Assembly: GCF_024713945.1 (NCBI RefSeq) | Contig: NC_134684.1 | Location: forward strand, 598,001-662,000 | Origin: Dermatophagoides farinae | Lineage: Eukaryota > Arthropoda > Arachnida > Sarcoptiformes > Pyroglyphidae | Direction of reading: 5' to 3' | DNA length: 64,000 nt | Part shown: positions 37,166 through 48,868 of the stretch, in pieces | Layout of the letters: every line of letters begins with the position of its first letter | How positions within the stretch are numbered: position 1 is the first letter of the stretch | The notes under the pieces: generated by a model | Database searches by the model: none | What the model was told of the DNA's origin: nothing | What the model saw: the letters and a program-made list of their open reading frames with translations, nothing else | Program-made: the position numbers and the translations under genes

Positions 37166-38288
37166 ATGGCCAAAACTGCAAGAAAAATTGTTCCATCACC
37201 AGATAAAAAGAATGTAAAAAATGAAATCAAAAATATTGGCCAAAAAGTTGGTGGTCGAATAATGAAAAATAAAGCGAAAAAACAACCAAAATTCAAAACC
37301 GAAAAAAATGAATCTATCAACGACGACAACGTTGTAGTTTTGGAACCCGTTCGTCGATCCGATGATTTGCCATTATCATTAGTACGTATTTAGTGAATAT
37401 TTTAGATTTTTTTTCATTGTCATTTTTCTTATCTGAATTCCATGTGTAAAATATAGAATACCAAAATGGATAAACAAACAACGTGTTTTGGTGATTGCAT
37501 CACGTGGTATTACTTATCGTGATCGACATTTGATGAACAACCTAAAAGCGTTAATGCCTCATTCAAAATCAGAGCCCAAAATGGAGACAAAAGATCCGAA
37601 TTTAGTTTTGAATGAAATATGTGAAATTCGAAACTGTAACAAATGTATATTTTTCGAAAATCGCAAACGTAAAGATTTATACATGTGGTTGGCAAACGTT
37701 TCTAATGGCCCCACGGCGAAATTTCTTGTCGAAAATGTGCACACAATGGAAGAACTTCGAATGACAGGTAATTGTCTGAAAGCTTCACGACCATTCTTAT
37801 CGTTTGATCCTAAATTCGAATCCGATCCACATTGGGCTTTGCTGCGTGAATTATTTGTGCAAATTTTTGGTACACCAAAATCTCATCCAAAAAGTCAGCC
37901 ATTTTTCGACCACGTATTCACATTCACTATTCTTGATCATCGTATTTGGTTCCGAAACTATCAACTTTGTGATGAGAAAGGATCATTGGCCGAAATCGGC
38001 CCACGATTCTGTTTAAATCCTATCAAAATATTCGACGGATCCTTTATGGGCCGTATCTTGTACTCGAATCCACATTATGTGTCGCCTAATAAACATCGAA
38101 TTTTAATCAAGCAAGCTGCTGCAAAAAAATACGTCCAACGATTACAAGCGAAACAACAACGTCAATTGATCAAGCCGGCTAATCATGAAACGTATGCTGA
38201 TCTTGATCAATATGATGATGTTTTTGAGACCATCCGCCCTGAAGAAGCTATTGGTCCAGAAAAGGCCATTTTTCAACGTAAAAAATGA
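37166..38288 (+). CDS. BRIX1: Ribosome biogenesis protein BRX1 (Brix-domain protein)
   Basis: Exon 1 is about 37166-37381 and exon 2 starts at about 37457 and ends at 38288. BRX1 is a nucleolar factor needed for 60S subunit assembly, acting with EBP2 in early pre-60S particles. The Brix domain is unmistakable: KQRVLVIASRGITYRDRHLM, LMPHSKSEPKM, NEICEIRNCNKCIFFENRKR, KDLYMWLANVSNGPTAKFLV, MTGNCLKASRPFLSFDP, HPKSQPFFDHVFTFTILDHR, IWFRNYQL and EIGPRFCLNPIKIFDGSF. The N-terminal exon is Lys-rich, as in relatives. One oddity: with the GTACGT donor (37382) and the only visible AG acceptor (37455-37456), exon 1 ends in phase 0 but exon 2 needs phase 2, a one-base conflict. The body of the protein is intact, so the gene is probably functional and the junction mis-resolved. 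It converges with the Ras-like gene. Confidence 0.93.
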
Positions 38289-38445
38289 AAAATAAATTTG
38301 ATGGCAATTTTTTATAAAATACAATTATCATCATTTATTAATGTAATAAATTTTCATAGTGTTTTATCATTTTTGTTGCGAGTATAAACGGTTGAATATA
38401 AAAAACATGAAAAAATTTATTGAATTATTTGTGTTGTATGAATGC

Positions 38446-38691
38446 ATATTTTAATATTTCTGAACCATGTGCTGCCATCTATTGATATAAATAATAACTA
38501 CGTTCCGAGGTAGCGAAAGTGGCGGTTCCAAGCGGATTTTAATTGAACTAATTTTTTTCATTTTTTGATCAAATTTTCGAAAAAATTAGTTCACATAAAA
38601 TCCGCTTGGAACCGCCACTTTCGCTACCTCTGAACGTAGTTATTATTTATATCAATAGATGGCAGCACATGGTTCAGAAATATCAAAATAT
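38446..38691. repeat. Near-perfect inverted repeat, 112-bp arms, 22-bp spacer
   Basis: The left arm (38446-38557) and right arm (38580-38691) are reverse complements with only about four mismatches; the spacer is 38558-38579. The arms are GC-richer and less repetitive than their surroundings and include the block GTAGCGAAAGTGGCGGTTCC with its complement. It begins about 160 nt after the BRIX1 stop, in the gap between two convergent genes. It encodes no protein. It could be a foldback/MITE-like element, a hairpin RNA source or a palindromic regulatory site. Confidence 0.95.
38474..38481 (-). promoter_or_regulatory. CTCF-like core in the left arm of the inverted repeat
   Basis: The minus strand reads CAATAGATGGCAGCAC; the copy in the right arm (38656-38663) reads the same on the plus strand. 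About 12 of 14 positions fit the CTCF consensus. Confidence 0.3.
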
Positions 38692-39211
38692 AAATTAGGA
38701 CAATAGGCAATTTCACCTTATTTATTATAATTAAATGAATGAAAACTCTTTTCAAATGTGGAGAATTATGGATTCTACATGATCAGTTCTTTATTTTGTA
38801 TTAATTCAGAGCAATAACAAAAAAAAACAAGAAAATTGAATTATTATTAAGCAAACATCATTGATATATATCCAGAGAGAAAAAGAGATTTTACAAATAA
38901 AAATAAATCATATCATACATCACTTGATCAGTGGTGATGATTCAATGAAAAAAAAACAAAAACAAATGAGGAATTACAATGCGAAATGGAAAATTCAGTA
39001 AAATAAAAAGAAAAGAAGAACAAAAAGGAGGAAGATGAGAATAGACAAAAATGGGTCTTTGCATGTTTCAATATGAATGGAATTAAAACACATTGAATGA
39101 TATGATTGAAGACCACATCATCATCACTTATCGATATCAAAAATTGTCCGATATGCCATTTGTTTAATGATGATATAATAAATGATAGAATTAATCACAT
39201 CATTCTTTTAA

Positions 39212-41585
39212 TTATTGAACAGTACAATCATCAGCATCTTCTTTATTTTTTACTTTTTTCGATGTACGTCTTATTAATGAACGACTACGTGGTTTACTTG
39301 GCGAACGAATCGTTGTTGATTGATTGGTTGTTGTTTTACATGGTGTATTTGGTGCCGTTGGATTTGGTGATCTATTCGGACTATTATTATTTGATATATT
39401 ATTATCGTTATTAGCAGTAGCAGCATGACTTGGACTCAATAGATTGGTGCCGGCAAATTTTCTTTTTGAATCGACACGTGCCTGTGCTGATGAACGACGT
39501 TTTAATCCTTCAGCATCTGGCAATGGTATACGTGCTAGCTGTTGAAGCGTAAGAAATATTTCTTTAATATTTTGGCTATTTTTTGCTGAGCATTCCATTA
39601 ACTATGCAAAGAAAATGAAGAAAAAAATAAAATCTCGTAAGTATAAAACGATTAATGTAATCATCATCCATTTATACCTTGGCACGTAATTTTGGTAGCT
39701 CACAAAATATCCATTCAGCAACATCTTCTTTCTGTACACTACGTTTGTGTTCACCATCCAGATCTTGTTTATTACCAACGAATACAATAGGCACTTCCTT
39801 TATTTGTTTTGGAACAAAGATTCAATAAAAAAAAACATAAAAATTAAATGGTTGTTTTTCATTATTATCCATTCATTTCATTTTCATTATTTCACAATTT
39901 TGCTTTATCATCACCAAGAGATAGATCATCATCATCATCATCATAAGATTTTTATTTGATAAAAAAAAATTCAAGTTTTTCTTTTTGTTATCTGTTATCA
40001 CACACATTTTCAACAACAACAATATTGAATTATTATATTTCACAAGAGAAATCTTTTCTCTTAAAAATATTCACAATTTTCCTAATGGAATGTATATGTT
40101 CATGTTGTTGTTGTTGTTGTTGTTGTCGTTACAAGAAGATTCAAATGGTCGTTAAAAATCTTTTTCTTTGGCTATAAAAAAAAGGATATAGATAGTCAGA
40201 ATTTTTATGTATTCAACTCTCTCTTTCTACAGAATATATGGATCATCATTTGTAAATCTACAATTTATACCTATCTGAACATATTTTCGTATTCAATTCA
40301 ATTCAATTCATTCTCAAGAATTAATTTTAATGCATTTTATAGCCGTAAGGCTTACACGACAAAGGATATAACATATATTTATTTATTTATGTCTCTTTAA
40401 GACGGTAACACAGAGGCCATAAACAGATAATATAGATGAAAACACATACGTATTCGAATTTCGAATGTAATTTTGACTATTTGAATTTCTACAAAAAAAA
40501 AATTCAATTGAATAACAAAAAAAAAAAAATTTCTTTTGTTTTCAATCAAACATGACATCAATGAATGGATTATATTAAAATATGGAAAATACAGATGTTT
40601 TTATTGTTGTAGACTTTTTTTTCAAACAAAAAAAAACAAAAACAAATTGGAAATGTTTGATGATGAGATATTTTTTCGTTTGAAAAATGAAAGTCAATCA
40701 TGATGATGATGTTATTCAATACAGAAAAAGTCTTTTTTTTATATTATTTGACATGACAAAACTCTAATAACAATAATAATAATGATGATCTGATTCATGT
40801 ATCAAAGCTTTTAGAGAGAGAAAGAGAGCTTAAATAAATTCGAATCTCTTGCTCATCAAGTTTGTTTTGGATAATGATCATAACAAACTTTAATAACAAC
40901 AACAACAAGTCGGACAGTCAGTCATTTTAGGCTTGATACAAATGATTTGCCATAATAATAATAATGATGATGATGAGAAAGTCACAAAAAAAAATCAAAA
41001 CTTACCTGAAAATCTGTTCGAATCTCTTTGATTTCTTCGAAACATTGTTTAATAATTTCGAATGATATTTCACTATCGATACTATTGAAAAAAAAACAAT
41101 CAATAATTAACAATCGATGTTAGAAAGTAATTCTTTTTTTTCATTTCATTAAAAACAAACCTATAGACAAGAAGAAATGCATTTGCATTTGCTATAGATA
41201 ACCGTCGCATGGCTGGAAATTGCATCGAACCTTCTGTATCAAGAAAGTCAACCTTTTTTTTCATTATTATTATTATTATTTGAAATGAACAACAACAATA
41301 AAAAAAAGTATATATAATATATGAACATTAACGAAACTAATTGGATTAGATTTTTTCTTTTCTCTTTTTTTTGACTGAATAAATGAATCAAAATGATTGG
41401 TGATGGGTGAATGTGTACAATATATAATAAATAAATACCTTTAGATAGACTGTACCGAAAGAAAAATCTTTCGTAAATAAATCTTCAATAGTTGGCCTAT
41501 GTTTTTCATTAAAAGTGTTGAATAAAAATCGCTAAATTATCAATGAATGAACGATGTTAATGAAATTAGTGAAAATATACACATG

Positions 41586-41636
<51 letters not shown>

Positions 41637-41743
41637 ATTGAATATATACTTACTTTAAGTATGGAACTTTTTCCGGTGTTAGTGGCACCTAAAGTTACCA
41701 AACGTAAATGATATGATTCTTGATCGTTGTCCATTGGTGACAT
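39212..41743 (-). CDS. Ras-family small GTPase with C-terminal CAAX box
   Basis: Six exons: 41743-41654, 41531-41439, 41252-41161, 41081-41006, 39797-39678 and 39601-39212. All are GT..AG with matching phases, giving 286 residues. G motifs are G1 GATNTGKSS (19-27), G2 RPTIED, G3 DTEGSMQFPAMRRLS (66-), G4 NKQD (126-129) and G5 SAK (162-164). The PAMRRLSI...A.AFLLVYS block and the lack of the Ras Gln61 (DTEGS instead of DTAGQ) resemble the Rhes/RASD branch, whose members hydrolyse GTP slowly. The C-terminal 110 residues are Ser/Arg/Lys/Asn-rich and end in CTVQ, a CAAX box of the type expected to be farnesylated, so membrane attachment is likely. The intron between exons 4 and 5 is 1.2 kb, unusually long here, and the first intron carries a 46-nt (CA)n array. 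RASD-like is the best fit, but I cannot exclude another atypical Ras group. Confidence 0.88.
41587..41632. repeat. (CA)n microsatellite in the first intron of the Ras-like gene
   Basis: About 23 uninterrupted CA units fill over a third of a 122-nt intron. Confidence 0.95.
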
Positions 41744-43010
41744 AATAATAATGGTGCGTTAGATTTTGGCTTTTTTCTTTTTTGTTCTGGTTTATTTTTT
41801 CCTCGTTCAAGTTCCACCGACTGTTTATTATTTTATGAACTTTTTTTTCTAGTCAAATCACCAATCAATCGGTACACATTGTATTCGCCGTTCACAGTTT
41901 ATCTTCTCTTCTCTTGAGATTTTTCAAAAACGAAAAAAAAGAACAGAATTTATGAAATGGCAAAAAAAGACAAATCATCAAAACATTAAATTCAAAGCAG
42001 ATTAAAATGAATGGAGCTGAATATTCTTTGTGAAAATTTATTATTAATGAGTAAAAAAGAGATAGTGATAGATTAACAAGTTCCATTTCCAATCCCAAAT
42101 GGAGAAAAACAAAAAATTTTCATCCTTTACAAATTTTCCTGAAAAACGAATGAAAAAGAGATTCATAATTTAGTAGTATTAGTTAGATAACGATAGAAAG
42201 TTGATGAAATGGAATCAAGTTATCGGAGAATTGTTGCTGTTTCTTTCTTTTTTTTTAAAAAATTCGAAATCAAATCAAAATTGTACATATAATTGTTTCC
42301 TATCATCATCATCATTTTGGTGCACACGAGTACACAGTTTGGCCATTGGGAATTAAACATGATTTTTTGGAGAAATATAAAATGTAAAACGATAACCAGA
42401 TGATGATGATGTATGCATCATGAATATAGTATCCATCATCATTTGTTGTTGTTGTTGTTGTGGTTATTACCATGAAACGAAAAGAAGAAGAAGAAAAAAA
42501 ATAGTTTCAAGCTTGAAGCAATCAAGTGGATAATTTTTTTTTCGATTCTTGGTAATTTTTTTTTGTAAATTCAAATTCATCATCATCATCATCGTGTGTG
42601 TGCATTTGCAGAACCAGAATTCTAGATTCTAGATTATGACTGATGGCTATTCAAAAAAAAAACGGAAACGAAAAAAAAAATTTTTAATTGAGTATTGTGC
42701 AAATGATGAAAATTTCAAAGAGAAAAGAATTTCTCATTATTTTCAACATTGAACAAAAACAAACACAGTGTTTGTTTTATGTTGAAACAGCAGAAGAAGA
42801 AGAAGAAGAAGAAAGAAAAAAAACAAACATTTATCATGTGATAGGAGAGGAGAAAAAAAAATTTTCTATTTCAATCTATTTATGGATTCTGTTTTGTTTC
42901 CTATTCGTTTATTTCAATTTTTTTTTTTTTTTTTGGTTCTAGTGATAATATATTTCTGGTGTTTTTTTTCTCTGTTTTGTTCCTCTATTTGGTATTCAAA
43001 TGATTGAAAA

Positions 43011-43264
43011 ACACACACACACAATATTACAATGAAAAAAAAACATATACACGTTCCGACAAACGTGTACATGTTGTGTGTGTGTGTGTGTGTGTGTGTA
43101 TGTCGATTGAATGACGGCATTTTCCAATGTTTCAAACAAACACCCAATTTCATTATAATCATTACATAATGATTTTCATATACACACACACCGAGAGAGA
43201 GAGACACGGTGACAAAAATGCTGTCAACGTGGAGGGGATAAAGAGTATGTGTGTGTGTGTGTGT
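43011..43264. repeat. Alternating CA and TG arrays
   Basis: Within about 250 bp there are four dinucleotide arrays in alternating orientation: CA at about 43011, TG at about 43076-43100, CA at about 43181 and TG at about 43244-43264. Confidence 0.85.
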
Positions 43265-46200
43265 ATAAGTGAAGTGAAAATCATGAAAATTGGAACCCAA
43301 TTCAATTCAAATTCATTCTATTCATTTCATACTATTTCATTGAATATATACTACTATATATGGCCAAACGAATGAATGAACGAAAAAAAAATTCATTGCA
43401 ATTTCATGATATGATTCTCTCTCTCTCATTCTATCTTTGTCAGTTTTTTTTCTCTGCATTTTTATTCAATTCAAATTCTGGTGAAAAAAAAGAAGCAGGA
43501 GAATGGGGAAAAAAACGTTATTTGTTTTTGACTCGATTTCCATCTCTTTTTTTTCCTTATTCATTCGGTGTATGTATGTGTGTGTGTGTGTGTGTTTGTT
43601 CATGCCGTTCTACACAATTCCCAATGCACAACAACAACAGAATTTTTTTTCCCATTTGCCCATCCTCTGTTTTCGACAAGCCGAATTAATTCTGAAATAA
43701 AGATGGAAAATATTTATGTGATGCACCTATCATTATCATCATCATCATCATCATCGAACACACATATTCGATATCCATCCAAACAATCGAGAATTTTTCA
43801 AATAAAAAAAACGATGAATGAATTGATGAATGAATAAATTGGAAATTGGAAATAATAGAAGAATTTCATATCGTTGCCACAACAATTCTTTTTCGTCGTC
43901 TTTTTCATCAACATTTTGTTCGACCATATATATTCATTAATCATTTGCAAAGGATTTTTATTATTGGCTTTTTTTTCAGTGAAAAAGAAAAGTAAAAAAA
44001 AAATCCATATGATAATCTGCTTATTTAATCAATCAACAACAACAACAACAATAGCCTATTGTTGTTGTTGATCAATACAATTCAATTTTTTCTATCCAGT
44101 TAAAAAATTCACAAAATCAAGAGAGTTTGTGTGTTTTGTCATTTGAATTGAGAGAAAAAAAATTGGATTTTGAAACAAAATTTTTTTTTTTTTTTTGAAG
44201 AATTAGTATAAAAAAATCGGACAGACAGTAAAAAAAACTTGAAACTTCAATGCCAACAATGTAGGCACAGTTGTTGCAATTTAGTAAACAACAACAACAG
44301 CAACAACAAAATGCAAACAAAGTTTTTTTTCCATTATCATCATTATTATTATCATGTTGCAGCCAAAATTTTTGTGAAATAAATAATTCCATCATAATGA
44401 TGTTGATCATTATTTTATTTTCTTTTTTTTTTCTTCTTCATTTCTCTCTCTCTCTCTCTATCGATATAGAAAAATCAAGTTTGAAAAAAAAACAAAATTC
44501 CAGTTTTTCATTTTTATTGTGTATGTATGTTTGTCATGTATGTATTCTACATTCTGTGAATTCTTTCCCGGAGGATAAAACAAAACAAATACAAATACAA
44601 AATTGCATGTTGCATATTCCAATGTCGTCGTTGCAGTATATATACAATAATTATTTGGTAAAAAAAAAGTTCATGAAACATATATGTGTAGGTAAATTAG
44701 TTCTGGAATTTTTGTTGTTGTTGTTGTTGTGTCATACATTCGTTCCATCAATGAAATGACAAAAATCAATTTTTTTTTTGACGTAAATTGAATATATTGC
44801 ACAGCCAAAAAAAAAGAAGAATATTTGAATATGGAATTCTTTCTCACACACAGAATGTTTGTTGCTATTGTCAACACACACACATACGTGGTGTATGCAC
44901 AACACACAAACATCATCGTCATCATAATGAGAATGTTGCTCTCTGATTTATTCATGAATATTCCTTTTCCGTTGATTCTTTGGAGAGAGTGAGCAGATTG
45001 TATCAATGAAAAACAAATTTTTTTTTTCGCTTGTGATTAGATTAGGAATTTTTTTTTTCTTTCTTTCCACAGAATTCTCTATAGTCATATAATGAACAAG
45101 CAGATTTTTTCCTTTTTTGGATTGGCAGCGAAAAAAAAATCACTAATGATGAGCAGTGTATAATAATCATCATCATCATCACAATGTGACCAATTGTAAA
45201 TGATGATGATATTATTTATGCTGCTCAATGCTGCAATTTAGTTGGTTTTTTTTCATTCTTATTTTATTTTATTATTATTGTTATTACTGTGCTATCATCA
45301 TTCATTTATTGCTTTTCATTTGTATCATTTTCTCTTGAACTTTATTTTCAAATTTTCGTTCCAGAAACACCCATACACACACACACATGTAATGATGATG
45401 ATGATGATGATATTCATTCTGATCAGTCAATTTATTTGTGGAATTCATTATTTGAAAATTACAATGATGATCATCAATCAAAAAAAAATGAACTGAATTT
45501 TTTTTAATCTTAAGTATACCACACACCAGACCAAACACACCACGAAACATACGTTGTTAAAAAAACACCAAAGGGACCCCAGTAGTAATACACAAGACAG
45601 TCACATTCATGCATAGCCAGTCAGTCCACTGTTTACGTTTTTGTCATTTTCGTTGTTGCTGTTGTTGTTATTGATCAATTATCGTAATGAAAATCGATTT
45701 GTCGATCAATTTCTAGTAATCGATTTTGTCGTATACTTTTTTTTCTTGGTCTCTCCTGAACACTCAAAAAATGAAACAAAAAAAAATAAATGACAATAGT
45801 CCTTATATACAAATGAAAGAAACGAAAAAAAAAACATTGCCACTTAATAATATTTCTATGTACGATAAATGAAATATTTTCGATATTACAATCTCAAGTT
45901 GTTATCATTGAAAATGACATTTTTTTCGCCAAAAAAAAAAAAAAAACAAAACAAAAAACAGAACACAGAAAAACATTAACATTAAAATACGGTCATCAAG
46001 CTTGTGATTGTGTGACGAACACACACACACACACACCACGTAAAACAGATATTAGATAAATAATCAAAAGAAACAGGAAAAAAAATTATTACAAAAGACT
46101 AGATTTTTTTTCCCCGTTGTGTTGTGTTGGATGCATAAATTGAATTTGAAGCAGAAAAAAAACGAAAAAAAACACACACACATATGATGATATTCTCACA

Positions 46201-48157
46201 TCGAACAAGCATCATGTACTTGTTGTCATTGTTTTCGTTTTCATTTTTATTGTCTTTTCATCATCATATTCGATACAAATTCTTGTTTTTGCACACATGA
46301 CGATTATCCGAAATAGGATTCCGAATGAAAAACGACAAAAATGAACAAAGTAATTCTACAAAAATTACAATTCCATGTAAAAATATATTGATATAATAAT
46401 TTGATTAGCGAGATTTAAAGGGATTTTTGTTGTTGTACAGGGTGAGAGAAAAAAAATTTTCAATTTCAATCATTTTTTTTTCTTGCTCTCGTTATTGAAA
46501 ATGAAAGTCAATCTTTGGAATCGATAGATTTTTAGGTGTAAAAAAATTGATGAATCAGCAACTGTCATCATCATCATCATCGTCATCAGCATTCAGTTTT
46601 CGTTTCAAATCAAAGAATCAAGAATTCAAATACCTTGCTGAAGAATCAATGAATAAATTGAATTTTTTGGGGTTTCTTAAAATGTAAATTTTCATGACAA
46701 AAAATAGAACAGATAAAGAGTGATAGAGAGAAATGTTGCCATTTTTGTGTCAAATAATTGGCCAGATATAGACAGACAAAACCAATAGAAATTGACAGAA
46801 AAAAAAATGCAAGGAAGGAAAGCCAACTTTTTGGCCACCATCCAATAATGACAAAAATGATTATCATTCATCGAATCGAATTGATTGACGGATCGAATAC
46901 CAACAGGAAGAAACAAAAAATTAATACCAGTAGCAGTAGAGAGTAAAAGTGCAAAACTTTGTTTGATTTTCATTTGAAACGACAACAACAACAAAAACGA
47001 AAATTCAATAAACACAACACATACACACACACACACACAACATATTGAATCATAAAAAAAAAGAAGCAAGCATATGATTAATACTAACAAACATCAACGA
47101 ATAAACGATGGTCGACAAACACTTATATGTTTTTTAGGGCCTGTCGTTGTCGTTGTTGTTGTTGTTGTTGTTATTTTGTCTGTAAACAAACAAACAAATC
47201 GTTTGCAAAAAAAAAACATTTACATAGACAACGACAATGACACAATATATGACAGAATATAAAAGAAAAAAAAATAAAAGAATCCAAAAGCCAAGAGAAA
47301 TTCTGTGCATATAAGTTTTGTAATTTATATGGGTTGGTCATATGGAACACCATTATTATTATTATTATCTTTCTTCAACTTTTTGATTATTATGTTTTGT
47401 TCAGCTATCTTTCGCTCACCAAAAGTGGTCAAGTAGATTTTTTCGAGAACTAAGAAAAAAAAAATAATAATAATAATGATGATGATGACAAACGAAAAAT
47501 GGTATGAACATATCCAGACACACAAAGCACCAGCATCATCTTGTGAATTTATTCTGATGGAATTTATTTGGCCATTATGAATGGAGTATAAAAAAAAACT
47601 TGAGAATTTGAGATATTCTTACGAATCGAATCGTTTAAACTTACCATACACACACACACACACACGCACAATTGATGAAAATTTTTTGAAGAAAAAAAAA
47701 TTTCAATTTTTTTTTGTTGTTGGAAGAGCAGAATTAACTAAAAAACAAGAATTTTTTTTTCATTAAAAATCAACATAGATCACAACATCACACACAGACA
47801 CACACACACATGAACAAAACGATTCTTGATTCAATAATGATAATGGAATGAAAAAAAAACACACAAGAAATGATTCAGTGCGTGATTGAACAGACAAACA
47901 AACAAACAAAGTGAAATAAATCAAATCAAATCGAATCGAATCGATGAAACGATGATGATGATGATTGTTGAACCGTAAAATGAAAAAAATAAATAAATAT
48001 AGAAATAGATAAACTTTACACGAAAATTGAACAAAAAATTTTTCATCAAATAAAAAAGTTCAACATGTATACACACACACACACACACACGAAAAGAAAA
48101 CACAATCTGAAAATGCAAATTCAATTTTGTTCAATCATCTGTATGGATTCGTGTATG

Positions 48158-48159
<2 letters not shown>

Positions 48160-48193
<34 letters not shown>
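48160..48193. repeat. (TC)n microsatellite
   Basis: About 17 TC units. A second, (TC)n at 48831-48865, follows 640 bp later. Confidence 0.95.
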
Positions 48194-48197
<4 letters not shown>

Positions 48198-48827
48198 ATT
48201 TCGATTTAAACAATTTAAACAAAGACGATCATCATCATCATCATGTCGACCTTCGTGTTCCAAGATCATCAACCATTATTCATTCACACACACACACACA
48301 CACACACAATGATTATCTGATGATGAGTTTTTTTTTGATTTTTTTCTGGTTGTCTGTGTCTTATGTTTGTTTGTTCGTTCGTTTGTTCATTCGTTCAAGA
48401 AGTGATCATTATTTGAAAACATACACACACACATTTTGAACCAAAAGGAAATAAAATCGAAGACAGAAAGTGAATGAAATATAGAGCACCACATTTATAT
48501 TCTGTTCCTCTTTTTTTTCTATCATCATCATCATCATTTTGATGTGTTTTTTGTGTGTGTGTGTATGGTTACTATAGAGATTATTATCTCTAGTTTTGGG
48601 TGAAAAACTTTTTATTTTTCATTCTGAGCATGTGTGTGTGTGTGTGATGGTAGGTACCATGAAGATCAACAACTGTGTGTGTGTGTGTCTACATTTTGTG
48701 GAACACAATATGTTCCAAAACGGCCCTGAATAAAAAATTTTTTTTTCATAAAAACATATGTGCGTTATGGTGTGTGTGCGTTTACTTTAAAACTAACTAA
48801 TCGCACCCTTTTTTAAGATAATCCTGC

Positions 48828-48830
<3 letters not shown>

Positions 48831-48865
<35 letters not shown>
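48831..48865. repeat. (TC)n microsatellite
   Basis: About 17 TC units in the 13-kb non-coding stretch. Confidence 0.95.

Positions 48866-48868
<3 letters not shown>

Noticed and set aside
36928-37206. 92-codon open frame upstream of BRIX1
   Set aside because: Overlaps the BRIX1 start in another frame and ends in GT-rich sequence; kept only as a possible leader exon.
37166-38288. RPF2 identity for the Brix-domain gene
   Set aside because: The blocks ICEIRNCNKCIFFE, DLYMWLANVSNGPTAKF and HPKSQPFFDHVFTF are those of BRX1, not RPF2.
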